NCBI RefSeq assembly: GCF_003003255.1
Contig: NZ_PVTD01000002.1
Location: 434,001 to 498,000, forward strand
DNA: 64,000 nt
Direction: 5' to 3'
From: Aliiruegeria haliotis
GTDB lineage: Bacteria; Pseudomonadota; Alphaproteobacteria; Rhodobacterales; Rhodobacteraceae
Shown here: piece after piece, positions 25,965 to 34,787 of the stretch
How positions within the stretch are numbered: the stretch's first letter is position 1
How the letters are laid out: every line of letters begins with the position of its first letter
Made by a program: the position numbers and the translations under genes
The notes under the pieces: generated by a model
Database searches by the model: none
The model's input: only the letters and a program-made list of their open reading frames with translations
Told to the model about the DNA's origin: nothing

Positions 25965-27491
25965 ATGACATTCTGGATCGTTTCGGGGGCCCTGACCCTG
26001 CTCGCCGCCTTGCTGACCGGCTGGACGCTGTTGCGCCCGCGTGGGTCGGATCTCGCCGCGCAGCAGAAGGTTGAGATCCAGGTCTACCGCGACCAGTTGC
26101 AGGCCGTCGAAAGGGATCTCGCACGCGGGGTCGTCACCGAGGACGAAGCCGGGCGGCTCACGACGGAAATCAAGCGACGCATTCTCGATGCCGACAAGGC
26201 CGAGGCGGTGGAGGCCGGCAAGGCGCCCCGGTCGCTGACGTTCGCAGTGGCCGCGGTGTCGGGCCTTGTCGTGATCGGGGGCAGCTTCTGGCTCTACTCG
26301 GCCCTTGGTGCACCCGGATATGAAGACCAGCCGTTAAAGAAGCGGCTGGCAGAGGCAGAGCGTCTGCGCAAGGATCGGCCGAGCCAGGAAGAATTCGAGT
26401 CGACGATGCCGCCAGCGCCCGCGGTCGATGTCTCCGAGGAATACCGGCAGCTTATGGAGCAATTGCGCGCGGCTGTGGCCGAGAACCCTGACGAGGTCCA
26501 GGGGTGGGTGCTGCTGGCCCACAACGAGGCACAACTCGGCAATCTGGCCGATGCACACGCCGCGCAGCGCAGGATTATCGAGTTGAAGGGCGACGAGGCG
26601 ACGGCACAGGACTATGTCACCTATGCCGCGATCCTGATCCAGGCTGCGGGCGGCAACGTCTCCTCGCAGGCCGACTGGGCGCTCAACGGGGCGCTGTCGA
26701 GGGATCCGAAGAACCACGTCGCACGCTACTACGCGGGCCTCATGCACTTGCAGACCGGTCGCCCCGACCAGACGTTCCAGTTCTGGGAACCGCTGTTAAG
26801 GGAAAGCCCGCCCGATGCCGGTTGGGTGCCGATCATTCGGGCGCGGCTGGAATCCGTGGCTGCGCTTGCCGGGATCAACTACCAGTTGCCGGCCGATCCC
26901 CACCTTTCGGCCATGGCGCCGCCCCAAGGCGGCCCCAGCGCGGAGGACATGGCCGCAGCGGCAGACATGTCTCCGGAGGATCGTCAGGCATTCATCCAGA
27001 ACATGGTTGATCAGCTAGGGGCCCGGATGGCCGAAGAGGGCGGACCGCCTTCCGACTGGGCGAAACTGATCCGTGCGCATGGGGTGCTGGGCAACACCGG
27101 GCGGGCGGCCACGATCTGGTCGGAGGCGCAGAGGACCTTCTCCGATCCCGCCGATCTTGCCCCGATTCGCGAGGCTGCGGCCTCGGCAGGTGTCGACGGT
27201 ATCGGCCCCGATGGTCGGGGTCCGACACAGGAAGACATGGATGCCGCGGCAGACATGGCCCCACAGGATCGTGCCGAAATGATCCGCGGCATGGTGGATC
27301 AGTTGGGCGAACGGCTGGCGACCGAAGGCGGACCACCGCAGGATTGGGCGCGCATGATCAGCGCACTCGGCGTTCTGGGAGAGACAGAGCGTGCCGCGGC
27401 AATCTGGGAAGAGGCGCAGGGACGGTTCAGCGATCCCTCCCATCTCGCGCTCATAAAGGAGGCCGCAGTCGCCTCCGGAGTGGCGGAGTAG
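25965..27491 (+). CDS. ccmI: Cytochrome c biogenesis protein CcmI with duplicated C-terminal module
   Basis: CcmI holds apocytochrome c for haem attachment in the periplasm. The 508-residue protein has two membrane helices (residues about 2-22 and 90-110) around a cytoplasmic loop (RDQLQAVERDLARGVVTEDE). A TPR domain (residues about 160-290; GWVLLAHNEAQLGNLADAHA) and an extended C-terminal part follow. The last 186 residues consist of two tandem copies of a module of about 90 residues that opens with P-x-x-EDM-x-AAADM and contains GGPP-x-DWA. It is followed after five bases by ruvX. No other ccm genes are in the window. Confidence 0.93.
   Translation: MTFWIVSGALTLLAALLTGWTLLRPRGSDLAAQQKVEIQVYRDQLQAVERDLARGVVTEDEAGRLTTEIKRRILDADKAEAVEAGKAPRSLTFAVAAVSGLVVIGGSFWLYSALGAPGYEDQPLKKRLAEAERLRKDRPSQEEFESTMPPAPAVDVSEEYRQLMEQLRAAVAENPDEVQGWVLLAHNEAQLGNLADAHAAQRRIIELKGDEATAQDYVTYAAILIQAAGGNVSSQADWALNGALSRDPKNHVARYYAGLMHLQTGRPDQTFQFWEPLLRESPPDAGWVPIIRARLESVAALAGINYQLPADPHLSAMAPPQGGPSAEDMAAAADMSPEDRQAFIQNMVDQLGARMAEEGGPPSDWAKLIRAHGVLGNTGRAATIWSEAQRTFSDPADLAPIREAAASAGVDGIGPDGRGPTQEDMDAAADMAPQDRAEMIRGMVDQLGERLATEGGPPQDWARMISALGVLGETERAAAIWEEAQGRFSDPSHLALIKEAAVASGVAE
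26931..27488 (+). repeat. Tandem coding repeat, two copies, in the ccmI 3' end
   Basis: Copies begin at 26931 and 27219, a period of 288 bases (96 codons). Both encode G-P-x-x-EDM-x-AAADM, then MVDQLG-x-R-x-A-x-EGGPP-x-DWA, then GVLG-x-T-x-RAA-x-IW and DP-x-x-LA-x-I-x-EAA-x-x-x-GV. The DNA copies have diverged, so the duplication is not recent. Confidence 0.85.
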
Positions 27492-27496
27492 CGCGG

Positions 27497-27973
27497 ATGA
27501 TCTGCGAGGAGATCGAGGCATTTGCCGCGACGCTGACGCCGATGCGGGCGCTCGCCGGACTGGATCTTGGCGCGGCAACCATCGGCGTGGCGATCTCGGA
27601 CCGTTTGCTGTCCTCCGCAACGCCGCTGGAGACGATCAGGCGCAAGAAATTCGGAGTCGATGCCGAGAAACTGCTCCAGATCCTTGCCGACAAGGAAGCC
27701 GGTGGAATTGTGCTCGGCCTTCCGCGCAACATGGACGGGACCGAGGGACCGCGCTGCCAATCGACCCGCGCCTTTGCCCGGAACCTCGAACGGCTGACCG
27801 AGTTGCCGATCACTTTTTGGGACGAACGTTTGTCCACTGTCGCGGCCGAAAGGGCGCTTCTTGAGGCGGATACGTCCCGAAAACGTCGCGCAGAGGTCAT
27901 CGACCACGTCGCCGCCGGGTTTATCCTGCAAGGGGCGTTGGACCGCCTGCGGCATCTGAGGGAGCGCGCGTGA
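27497..27973 (+). CDS. ruvX: RuvX/YqgF-type nuclease (pre-16S rRNA / Holliday junction family)
   Basis: YqgF proteins have an RNase H-like fold and process pre-16S rRNA in E. coli; they are also annotated as Holliday-junction resolvases. The 158-residue product shows the catalytic layout LAGLDLGAATIGVAISD, IVLGLPRNMDGTEGPRC and ITFWDERLSTVAAERALLE, with a final Asp in EVIDHVAAGFILQ. The ATG at 27497 is five bases after the ccmI stop. The stop overlaps the DUF1289 start (GTGA). Confidence 0.94.
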   Translation: MICEEIEAFAATLTPMRALAGLDLGAATIGVAISDRLLSSATPLETIRRKKFGVDAEKLLQILADKEAGGIVLGLPRNMDGTEGPRCQSTRAFARNLERLTELPITFWDERLSTVAAERALLEADTSRKRRAEVIDHVAAGFILQGALDRLRHLRERA

Positions 27974-28200
27974 AAGACGATTCCTGGAAACGGAATGAAG
28001 TGGATTCACCTTGCGTGAAGCTGTGCGTCGTGCATCCGGAGGAACGGATCTGCACGGGGTGTTTCCGGACGCTGGACGAAATTGCAGCGTGGTCGCGCAT
28101 GGCCCCGGAGGAACGTCGGGCGCTCATGAAGGAACTTCCCGACCGCGCACCGCGCCTCAAGAAACGTCGCGGCGGACGCGCCGGACGGCTGGCGCGCTGA
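27970..28200 (+). CDS. DUF1289 small cysteine-motif protein
   Basis: This 76-residue protein starts with GTG at 27970, overlapping the ruvX stop. It has the DUF1289 pattern SPCVKLCVVHPEERICTGC (C-x3-C then C-x2-C), which suggests a metal or Fe-S site, followed by FRTLDEIAAWSRMAPEERRA and a very basic tail (KKRRGGRAGRLAR). Its function is unknown. The coupling to ruvX and ccmI suggests a shared transcript. Confidence 0.9.
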   Translation: MKDDSWKRNEVDSPCVKLCVVHPEERICTGCFRTLDEIAAWSRMAPEERRALMKELPDRAPRLKKRRGGRAGRLAR

Positions 28201-28282
28201 GGCCTCTCCCGACGGCAACGGGGAACGCACCAACACCGAAAACTGCCGCCACGCGGCCTCGACAGCGTGACTGGCGACGCCG

Positions 28283-28930
28283 TCAATCGTTCAACGCAGC
28301 GACCAGCCTTTCGGCCTGGCTGGAGGTGCTCGGCAATGCGTCGCGGTCCTCTCCCGGGAAGAAACGGGCACGGGTCGCGGTGGGCATGGGATCGACCGGC
28401 AGGATATGCACCTTCGGCCCGGTACGTTCGGTTTCGGCCTGCCAGCTGCGGGCAAGGGCCAGTTGCGCGGCCTTGGTCGTGCCGTAGCAGCCAAAGAACG
28501 GCTCGCCCGCACGGTTGTCCTCGATAAAGAGGGCCTGCGCCCCGGCCTGCGCCAGAAGCAGGGGCGAGACATAGGTGATCAGGCGACGGGTGGCTTCCAC
28601 GTTCACGGCAAGCGAACTATCCCAGCTTTTCCCCTCGACCATGTTGGTAGGTGTCAGCGGTGCCGCGTGAATCGCGGTGTGGACCCAGAGATCGAGCCCC
28701 CCCCAGCGATCATGAACCGACCGGCAGAGATGCTGCATGGCACCGTCATCGGTGATGTCGAGCGGCGCGAGCGTGGCCTCGCCGCCTTTGGCCTTGATGC
28801 GATCGTCGAGATCCTCCAGCCCGCCCACCGTGCGGGAGACGGCGAGGATGTGATACTCGGGCGCAAGGGCCTCGGCCAGGGCGGCGCCGAGGCCGCGGCT
28901 GGCGCCGGTTACAAGGGCTAGTTTTGTCAT
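28283..28930 (-). CDS. Short-chain dehydrogenase/reductase
   Basis: The 215-residue protein has the classical SDR cofactor motif TKLALVTGASRGLGAALAEA and an active-site YGTTK (Tyr-x3-Lys) in FFGCYGTTKAAQLALARSW. The usual NNAG is replaced by HTAI in DLWVHTAIHAAPL. The ATG at 28930 was chosen because SDR proteins begin just before this motif; upstream in-frame sequence is not protein-like. The substrate is unknown. The gene follows the PilP-like gene by 64 bases on the same strand. Confidence 0.9.
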   Translation of the reverse strand: MTKLALVTGASRGLGAALAEALAPEYHILAVSRTVGGLEDLDDRIKAKGGEATLAPLDITDDGAMQHLCRSVHDRWGGLDLWVHTAIHAAPLTPTNMVEGKSWDSSLAVNVEATRRLITYVSPLLLAQAGAQALFIEDNRAGEPFFGCYGTTKAAQLALARSWQAETERTGPKVHILPVDPMPTATRARFFPGEDRDALPSTSSQAERLVAALND

Positions 28931-28994
28931 GGCGGGCGTTTTCACCGCAGCCGCCGCCGGGGTCAAGCGAAAGGCTGACGCAGGCCAGACGGCG

Positions 28995-29258
28995 TCAGCC
29001 CGGCATTTCCAGTTTCTGGGTCCGTGAACCGAAGCGGATGAAAACCTCGTCCTTGCCGATGGCGACAACCTTGCCACCCGACAGGCGCCCCCCCATCGCG
29101 ATCTTCTGCACGCGCCCGGAAGCGTGACGGACAAGTGCCCGTCGTTTCGTATCGGTGCCGAAGACGCCGATCAGAGCCAGTTCGTCCAGCTCTATCCCCT
29201 TCTTCGTCGTGGCGATCGCGCCTGCGCGCTTCGAACCTGTGGTTGCTTTTTCGGCCAT
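28995..29258 (-). CDS. Small PilP/GspC-like domain protein
   Basis: The 87-residue protein begins MAEKATTGSKRAGAIATTKK. The ATG at 29258 follows a GAGGTGG sequence. The core LDELALIGVFGTDTKRRALV, VQKIAMGGRLSGGKVVAIG and KDEVFIRFGSRTQKLEMPG has the spacing of the beta-barrel 'HR' domain of type IV pilus PilP and type II secretion GspC. There is no signal peptide or membrane anchor, and no pilus or secretion genes are adjacent. I rate the fold similarity as plausible and the function as unknown. Confidence 0.75.
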   Translation of the reverse strand: MAEKATTGSKRAGAIATTKKGIELDELALIGVFGTDTKRRALVRHASGRVQKIAMGGRLSGGKVVAIGKDEVFIRFGSRTQKLEMPG

Positions 29259-29648
29259 GGACCACCTCATTGCGTCAAGCCACAGGCGACCGGCGCAATT
29301 GGGGCGCCCATCGAACGTCTGTGGAAAAACGGATGTATCAAACTCACTTCGGCCGAGGTCACGAGAGGCTCGTCCGAAGCGACGCGGGTGGGTATCACTG
29401 CCAAACGGGGAGCGAAAGGTCTCCCCGGGCGACGAAGACAGGACCGGAGGAAACCTGCCAATTGCCGCGTGGGAAATGGCGGCTTCCCGCGTGTTTTCCT
29501 TGCATCGGCGGCGGCGCATGGCACTGTGACGCAACGTCCGGCGTCACCATGGATCCGGGCCATTCGTGGCGCCCGGCCTTCTGGCAACGGGTGCGATTCC
29601 ATTCCGATACCGGTGCCCTGCCGGGTCGAGGCAGAAGGCTCGGACCAC
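29259..29648. other. Gene-free stretch upstream of the SLC13 permease
   Basis: These 390 bases lie between two divergent genes (the PilP-like gene and the permease gene). No protein-like reading frame, RNA gene or clear terminator is visible. It should hold promoters for both directions; I cannot point to convincing -35/-10 pairs. Confidence 0.5.
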
Positions 29649-31460
29649 ATGCCCAGCGACGCAACGCTCGTTTTCTACCTGATTGCCCTGGCAGCCGTCA
29701 TGATGGCGTCAAACCGTGTCCGGTATGACCTGATTGCGCTCTTTGTCCTGGTGACGCTGGCGCTGACGGGCATCCTCACGCCGACGGAAGCCGTCGCCGG
29801 ATTCGGGGCGACGATCATCATCATGGTGGCCGGTCTGTTCGTCGTCGGCGAGATGCTCGACCGGACCGGCGTCGCGCGCACCGTAGGCGACCTGATCCTG
29901 AAACAAGGTCGGGGGAACGAGGTGCGGCTGATGGTTCCGCTCTGCGTGGGGGCGGCACTCCTCGGCTCTGTGATGTCGTCCACGGCCGTCGTTGCGATCT
30001 TCATCCCCATCGTCATGCGCGTGGCACGGGACACCGGCATCAACGCTTCTCGACTATTGTTGCCGATGTCCTACGGGGCGCTGCTGTCGGGCATGATCAC
30101 GCTGATCGGCACGCCCGGCAACCTCGCGGTATCCGATGCCCTGCAGGATGGCACGGGCAAGCCGCTTGGCTTTTTCAGCTTCACAATCGTTGGCCTGATC
30201 GTGCTGGGCGGCACGGTGGTATTCTTTGCCTTTGTCGGACGCCATCTGCTCGGCCCGCAAATGGCGGATGGCAGCGACCGGCCACGGTTGCGTGCACGTT
30301 CGTTTGCCCAGCTCTACAACGCGCATGGGGTGGAGCGCGTCGAGGTCGTGCTGATCGAGGACGCCATCCAGGGTGCGGCGGCGCGGGAGTTTGAGGTTGC
30401 AGCACCCCGCATCCTCGCTCGGCGCAGGCGCGGACCGCGTGGGAATGTCGGGACCTCTCTCTATTCCGCGGGCATGGATTTCCAACCGGGCGACCTTCTT
30501 GTCGTCACGGGGACGGAGGCCGACATGGCGGCCTTCATCGCCCGCCCAGGTGTCACGCATGTGGGCAGTTTCTACGACGACATGAACACCTGGATCGATA
30601 CGCTGGGCATCATGGAGGTCATGATCCACCCCGAGGCAGGTATCCGGGGCACAACCATCGCCGACATGGAGTTCCGTTCCACCTATGGACTAGAGGTCCT
30701 GAACCTCATGCGGGACGGAAAGGCCGTGGAGGACCTGCAGAACGAACCGCTGCGCAAAAGCGACCAGCTTCTGGTCGCCGGCCCGTGGAGCCGGCTGGAT
30801 CGGATCAACACGGTCTCGCGGGATTTCGTCATTCTGGAGGAGCCGGCGGAGCGGGCGCTGTCCGTACCAAATTCGAACAAGCTCTGGATCGCACTGATCA
30901 TCCTCTTCGGCATGATCGCGGCATCCCTTGGCGGCATTTCGATCACGATCGCGGTGATCCTGGCGGCGATTGCAGCAGTCATGACCGGCACCGTCAGCTC
31001 GAACCAGGCATATCGCTCGATCAAGCTTGAAACGCTGGTTCTGATCGCCGGGATGCTGCCACTCTCGACCGCGCTGAACAAGACGGGCGGGACGGAGATC
31101 ATCGTCGACAACCTGCTCGCAATGGCCGGTACAGACAGCCCCCGAGCCGTGATGTTCGCGCTGTTCTTCATGACCATGTCACTCAGCTGGATCCTGTCGA
31201 ACACGGCGACGCTGGTGCTCGTGGCACCAATCGCGGTGAATGCGGCCCTTTCGATGGGGGTATCCCCCGTGCCGATGGCAGTCGCGGTGTTGATCGCGGG
31301 CTCGGCCGGATTCGCCTCTCCGGTATCGTCTCCGGTGGTAACGCTCGTGGTGGCTCCCGGGGGGTACAAGTTCGTCGACTTCCTGAAATGCGGGTTGCCA
31401 CTGACGCTCTTGGTCATGGCGACAACGCTCTTCGTGATCCCGGTGGTGTTTCCATTCTAG
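29649..31460 (+). CDS. SLC13/DASS-family permease with two RCK_C (TrkA-C) domains
   Basis: The 603-residue inner-membrane protein belongs to the ArsB/CitT superfamily of anion transporters. It starts MPSDATLVFYLIALAAVMMA. A first bundle of helices runs to about residue 205 and contains LLGSVMSSTAVVAIFIPIVM and SGMITLIGTPGNLAVSDAL. Two cytoplasmic TrkA-C type regulatory domains follow at about 220-400 (SLYSAGMDFQPGDLLVVTGT; IRGTTIADMEFRSTYGLEV), then a second bundle with WILSNTATLVLVAPIAVNAA. The substrate is probably an inorganic or organic anion such as sulfate or a dicarboxylate, but this cannot be decided from sequence. The ATG at 29649 fits the first helix. Confidence 0.92.
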   Translation: MPSDATLVFYLIALAAVMMASNRVRYDLIALFVLVTLALTGILTPTEAVAGFGATIIIMVAGLFVVGEMLDRTGVARTVGDLILKQGRGNEVRLMVPLCVGAALLGSVMSSTAVVAIFIPIVMRVARDTGINASRLLLPMSYGALLSGMITLIGTPGNLAVSDALQDGTGKPLGFFSFTIVGLIVLGGTVVFFAFVGRHLLGPQMADGSDRPRLRARSFAQLYNAHGVERVEVVLIEDAIQGAAAREFEVAAPRILARRRRGPRGNVGTSLYSAGMDFQPGDLLVVTGTEADMAAFIARPGVTHVGSFYDDMNTWIDTLGIMEVMIHPEAGIRGTTIADMEFRSTYGLEVLNLMRDGKAVEDLQNEPLRKSDQLLVAGPWSRLDRINTVSRDFVILEEPAERALSVPNSNKLWIALIILFGMIAASLGGISITIAVILAAIAAVMTGTVSSNQAYRSIKLETLVLIAGMLPLSTALNKTGGTEIIVDNLLAMAGTDSPRAVMFALFFMTMSLSWILSNTATLVLVAPIAVNAALSMGVSPVPMAVAVLIAGSAGFASPVSSPVVTLVVAPGGYKFVDFLKCGLPLTLLVMATTLFVIPVVFPF

Positions 31461-31881
31461 GGAGACCGGGCGCGCTCCCGCCGGCTTGTCCACATCGAAG
31501 ATGTGCACAGCGCCGTTGGGCCCGGCCGCGCGCTGGCGCGCGCGGTGCGCCCGTTCAAATCCCTTGCGACGGATAGTGGCCACAGCGCAACCCGAACCCG
31601 GCCGGATGTCCGCGCGGCGTCTCGCATTGCGTCGTACCAGCCTTCCAAAATGGGTGTTGGCATTAGTTTGCCCGCACCGGTCAGGGTGCGCTTTCCGACT
31701 GCCCAGCAAGGGATGCTTCCGTGGGCGAGAACGCCGAGGGCCATCACCCGGTTGCGCTGACCCTCGATCGAAATCCGGGGAGCACAGTGGGAGGGGGCGC
31801 AATCGGACCTGCGAGACTGCCAAACTTGGCGGCCAAAAAAATCGGATAGGTCACCCTATCCGCCCCCGCCCGTCCGGAACC
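31461..31881. other. Gene-free stretch, possibly a decayed coding region
   Basis: These 421 bases separate the permease from the GNAT gene. Minus-strand translations contain protein-like pieces in two different frames (for example GKLMPTPILEGWYDAMRDAA in one and NGAVHIFDVDKPAGARPVSL in another). That would fit a frameshifted remnant, but neither piece matches a family I know. No RNA gene is seen. Confidence 0.35.
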
Positions 31882-32289
31882 TCACACTGCCGAACGGTCC
31901 AGTCGCATGGCGGTTCCGTTCTCCGCCACTTCGAACCCCAGATTCTGATACAGTCCCTGGGCATCCTCCGTCGTCAGTCGCCAGACGGGAACGTCGCGAA
32001 GGTCGGGATGCGCGAGCAGTTCGCACATGATCCGCACCCCAAGCCCACGTCCCCGTGCGTCCTCGACAATGAAGACATCCATGACGTAGGCCACGAGCGC
32101 CATGTCGGAAAAAGCCCGCGCAAAACCGATCTGCCGACCGTTCTCGAAGATCCCAACAACGCAGGAGGCCGCAACTGCCCGGCGAATGCGGTCGGCACTG
32201 CGCCCCTTGGACCAATAGGCCGAGAGGATGAACTCACAGATCAGGTCGAGATCCTGATCCTCGTGGGAATGGGAAACGGTGAGCGCCAT
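31882..32289 (-). CDS. GNAT-family N-acetyltransferase
   Basis: The 135-residue protein has the acetyl-CoA binding motif A region DVFIVEDARGRGLGVRIMCE (R-x-x-G-x-G type), preceded by AYVMDVF and followed by WRLTTEDAQGLYQNLGFEVA, which is the typical C-terminal YxxLGF element. The substrate is unknown. It starts eight bases after the purF stop, so it is probably translated from the purF transcript. Confidence 0.93.
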   Translation of the reverse strand: MALTVSHSHEDQDLDLICEFILSAYWSKGRSADRIRRAVAASCVVGIFENGRQIGFARAFSDMALVAYVMDVFIVEDARGRGLGVRIMCELLAHPDLRDVPVWRLTTEDAQGLYQNLGFEVAENGTAMRLDRSAV

Positions 32290-32297
32290 CGCGGGCG

Positions 32298-33785
32298 CTA
32301 TTCAGCTGCGGTTTTCAACTTGAAACCACGCTCCAGCATGTCCGCCGGCTCGACCGGATACTCGCCGGAGAAACAGGCGTCGCAGTAGCGCGGGCAATTG
32401 GCATCCCGGCCCTCGGCCTCGCCGACCGCGCGGTAGAGGCCGTCGAGCGAGATGAACTTGAGGCTGTCGACCGCCAGATGTTCCCGCATCTCGTCCTCGG
32501 ACATGGTGGCAGCCAGAAGCTTCTCCCGCTGTGGCGTATCGACGCCGTAGAAACATGGCCACGCGGTCGGCGGAGAGGCGATGCGGAAATGCACCTCGCT
32601 TGCACCAGCATCCAGGATCATCTCCTTGATCTTCCGGCTGGTGGTGCCGCGCACAACCGAGTCGTCGACCAGGATCACCCGCTTGCCCGCGATCAACGCC
32701 CGGTTGACGTTCAGCTTCAGGCGGACGCCCATGTTGCGGATCTGCTCCGTCGGCTCGATGAATGTCCGCCCCATGTACTGGTTGCGGATGATCCCCATCG
32801 CGTAGGGGATCCCGCTTTCCTGGCTGAAACCGATGGCAGCCGGCGTGCCGCTGTCCGGCACCGGACAGACGATATCGGCATCCACGGGGTTCTCCCGGGC
32901 CAGTTCCACACCGATCTGACGGCGGGTCTCATAGACGGAACGGCCGCCGAGAATCGAATCGGGGCGGCTGAAATAGACATGCTCAAAGATACAGAACCGG
33001 GACTTCCGCGCCTCGAACGGACGGTGGCTGACAACGCCCTTCTCAGGGGAAATCACGACCATTTCGCCCGGTTCGATTTCCCGGATGAACTCGGCACCGA
33101 TGATGTCGAGGGCACAGGTCTCTGAAGACAGCACCCAGCTTTCACCGACACGTCCAAGCACCAGCGGACGCACACCCAACGGGTCCCTCACGCCAATGAG
33201 CTTGGTGCGCGTCATTGCAACAACCGAGAACGCCCCCTCGACCCGGCGCAGCGCGTCTTTCATCCGCTCGGGAATGTCGCGCTGCAAGGAACGGGCCATC
33301 AGGTGGATGATGCACTCGCTGTCCGACGAACTCTGAAAGATCGAACCCCGATCGATCAGCTCCCGGCGCAGGGCATCGACATTGGTGATGTTCCCGTTAT
33401 GCGCAATAGCGGCTCCGCCCATGGAAAACTCGCCGAAGAACGGCTGGACATCGCGAATTTCCGTCTGGCCCTTGGAGCCGGCGGTGGAGTAGCGCACGTG
33501 GCCGATGGCAACGGTGCCCGGAAGCTTCTCCATCAGCGAGGGCGAAGTAAACGTATCGCGCACGTATCCGAAGCGGCGGGCGGAGTGAAAGCCCGTCTCC
33601 ATGGAATGTGTGACGATCCCACCGGCCTCCTGACCTCGGTGTTGCAGGGCGTGCAGCCCGAGAGCCACGAAATTCGCGGCATCCGCGGTTCCTGTCACGC
33701 CGAAGACGCCACATTCCTCGCGGAGCTTGTCGTCGTCGAACGGGTGAGCAAGGAACGGCTTGGCGTTGGAGAGCGGGGCAGGCAT
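32298..33785 (-). CDS. purF: Amidophosphoribosyltransferase
   Basis: PurF makes phosphoribosylamine from PRPP and glutamine, the first committed purine step. The 495-residue protein has the N-terminal nucleophile cysteine at residue 25 in KLREECGVFGVTG, preceded by a 24-residue leader that is normally removed. HALQHRGQEAGGIVTH marks the glutaminase domain, and VILVDDSVVRGTTSRKIKEM is the PRPP-binding loop. PDSGTPAAIGFSQESGIPYA is also typical. It lies downstream of radA-cvpA on the same strand, but a terminator-like hairpin after cvpA suggests its own promoter. Confidence 0.98.
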   Translation of the reverse strand: MPAPLSNAKPFLAHPFDDDKLREECGVFGVTGTADAANFVALGLHALQHRGQEAGGIVTHSMETGFHSARRFGYVRDTFTSPSLMEKLPGTVAIGHVRYSTAGSKGQTEIRDVQPFFGEFSMGGAAIAHNGNITNVDALRRELIDRGSIFQSSSDSECIIHLMARSLQRDIPERMKDALRRVEGAFSVVAMTRTKLIGVRDPLGVRPLVLGRVGESWVLSSETCALDIIGAEFIREIEPGEMVVISPEKGVVSHRPFEARKSRFCIFEHVYFSRPDSILGGRSVYETRRQIGVELARENPVDADIVCPVPDSGTPAAIGFSQESGIPYAMGIIRNQYMGRTFIEPTEQIRNMGVRLKLNVNRALIAGKRVILVDDSVVRGTTSRKIKEMILDAGASEVHFRIASPPTAWPCFYGVDTPQREKLLAATMSEDEMREHLAVDSLKFISLDGLYRAVGEAEGRDANCPRYCDACFSGEYPVEPADMLERGFKLKTAAE

Positions 33786-34129
33786 GTGGCAGATGGCTCC
33801 GAATCCGGCTTTGAGCGGCGAGGCCTGTTTACGGGGTCAGGACGCCAGTGTCATCCCTTTGTCACAGTGCCCCCGGGTCGCGACGAGAAGATTGCCGCAA
33901 CGCGGCATTCTTGCGACAGGCGCTCGCGTCGCATTGCGGCTGGCGGTCCGCTGCGAGTGTGACGTGGCAGCGTATCCCTGTGTCCGCAGGGTTGAACCAC
34001 GCGTCGGGTGGCGGGCAAATCCTTCCAGCGACACCTTCCGCCAGACGAAGCCGGCGGCCGTGTGCCACTCAAGCAAAGAGCCCCGCGCATCGCTGCCGGG
34101 GCTCCACCTTCAAGATTTCGATGGGCGAA
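33786..34129. other. Non-coding stretch between cvpA and purF
   Basis: These 344 bases contain the cvpA terminator hairpin (34072-34104) and, closer to purF, the sequence expected to carry the purF promoter and leader. A GCCGCAACGCGGC-type imperfect hairpin is visible near 33890-33910. No reading frame looks like protein. Confidence 0.5.
34072..34104 (-). terminator. Rho-independent terminator of cvpA
   Basis: GAGCCCC (34078-34084) and GGGGCTC (34098-34104) form a perfect stem. On the minus strand it is followed by TTTGCTTG. It lies 26 bases past the cvpA stop. Confidence 0.7.
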
Positions 34130-34744
34130 TCAGTTGCTGCTGTCTGCCGCGTCTGCTGCCGGGGCGGGGGCGGGCGTTGCGGCCTCGCCACCGCAGGAGG
34201 CGTCGATCAGCCCCTCGAACTTGTCCGTCAACCAAGCCAGTGCTGTTTCCTGATCGGCGATTTCGCCAGTGACCTGCTCTTTCATCGACGCGAAAACCTG
34301 CGCCGAGCGGCTGTCATCGACCATCGGCACACCTTCTTCTCCGATCGCGAATTCGTAGACAACCAACGCAATCACGACAAGCAGCATGCCGCGCAGAACA
34401 CCGAAGAGGAACCCGAGCCCCTGGTCGATCGCGTTCAGCGCCGAACGTTGCACAAGCGACGAGAACACCGGGGTGAAGAGCGCGAACACCACCAGAGCCA
34501 GGGCGAACACCGCCGCAAAGGCCGCAATGGTCGAAGCCGTGCAATTGCCGAGGAAATCGCTCAGGACGGGGATTTCCCGCATCAGCGGCTCCGCCTTCGG
34601 AGCAAAGATATAGGCCAGTACGGCCGCCGCGATCCAGCCGGCGATGGCCAGAGCCTCCCGTACGAAACCACGCGAATACGCGAGAATCGCCGAGAAAACG
34701 ATAATGACCGCGACGCCTGCGTCGACGATAGTGAAACCTTCCAT
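34130..34744 (-). CDS. cvpA: CvpA-family membrane protein
   Basis: CvpA is an inner-membrane protein first noted in colicin V production and later linked to envelope stress. The 204-residue product begins MEGFTIVDAGVAVIIVFSAI and has four hydrophobic helices, with the family stretch ILAYSRGFVREALAIAGWIA and LNAIDQGLGFLFGVLRGMLL. The tail is Ala/Pro-rich (GGEAATPAPAPAADAADSSN). The ATG at 34744 has an AAGG site. It lies 43 bases after radA and upstream of purF, an order often conserved. Confidence 0.95.
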   Translation of the reverse strand: MEGFTIVDAGVAVIIVFSAILAYSRGFVREALAIAGWIAAAVLAYIFAPKAEPLMREIPVLSDFLGNCTASTIAAFAAVFALALVVFALFTPVFSSLVQRSALNAIDQGLGFLFGVLRGMLLVVIALVVYEFAIGEEGVPMVDDSRSAQVFASMKEQVTGEIADQETALAWLTDKFEGLIDASCGGEAATPAPAPAADAADSSN

Positions 34745-34787
34745 GCGCTTGCCTTTCTGCCCCCGGACAGATTTTTTTCCTGACGCC

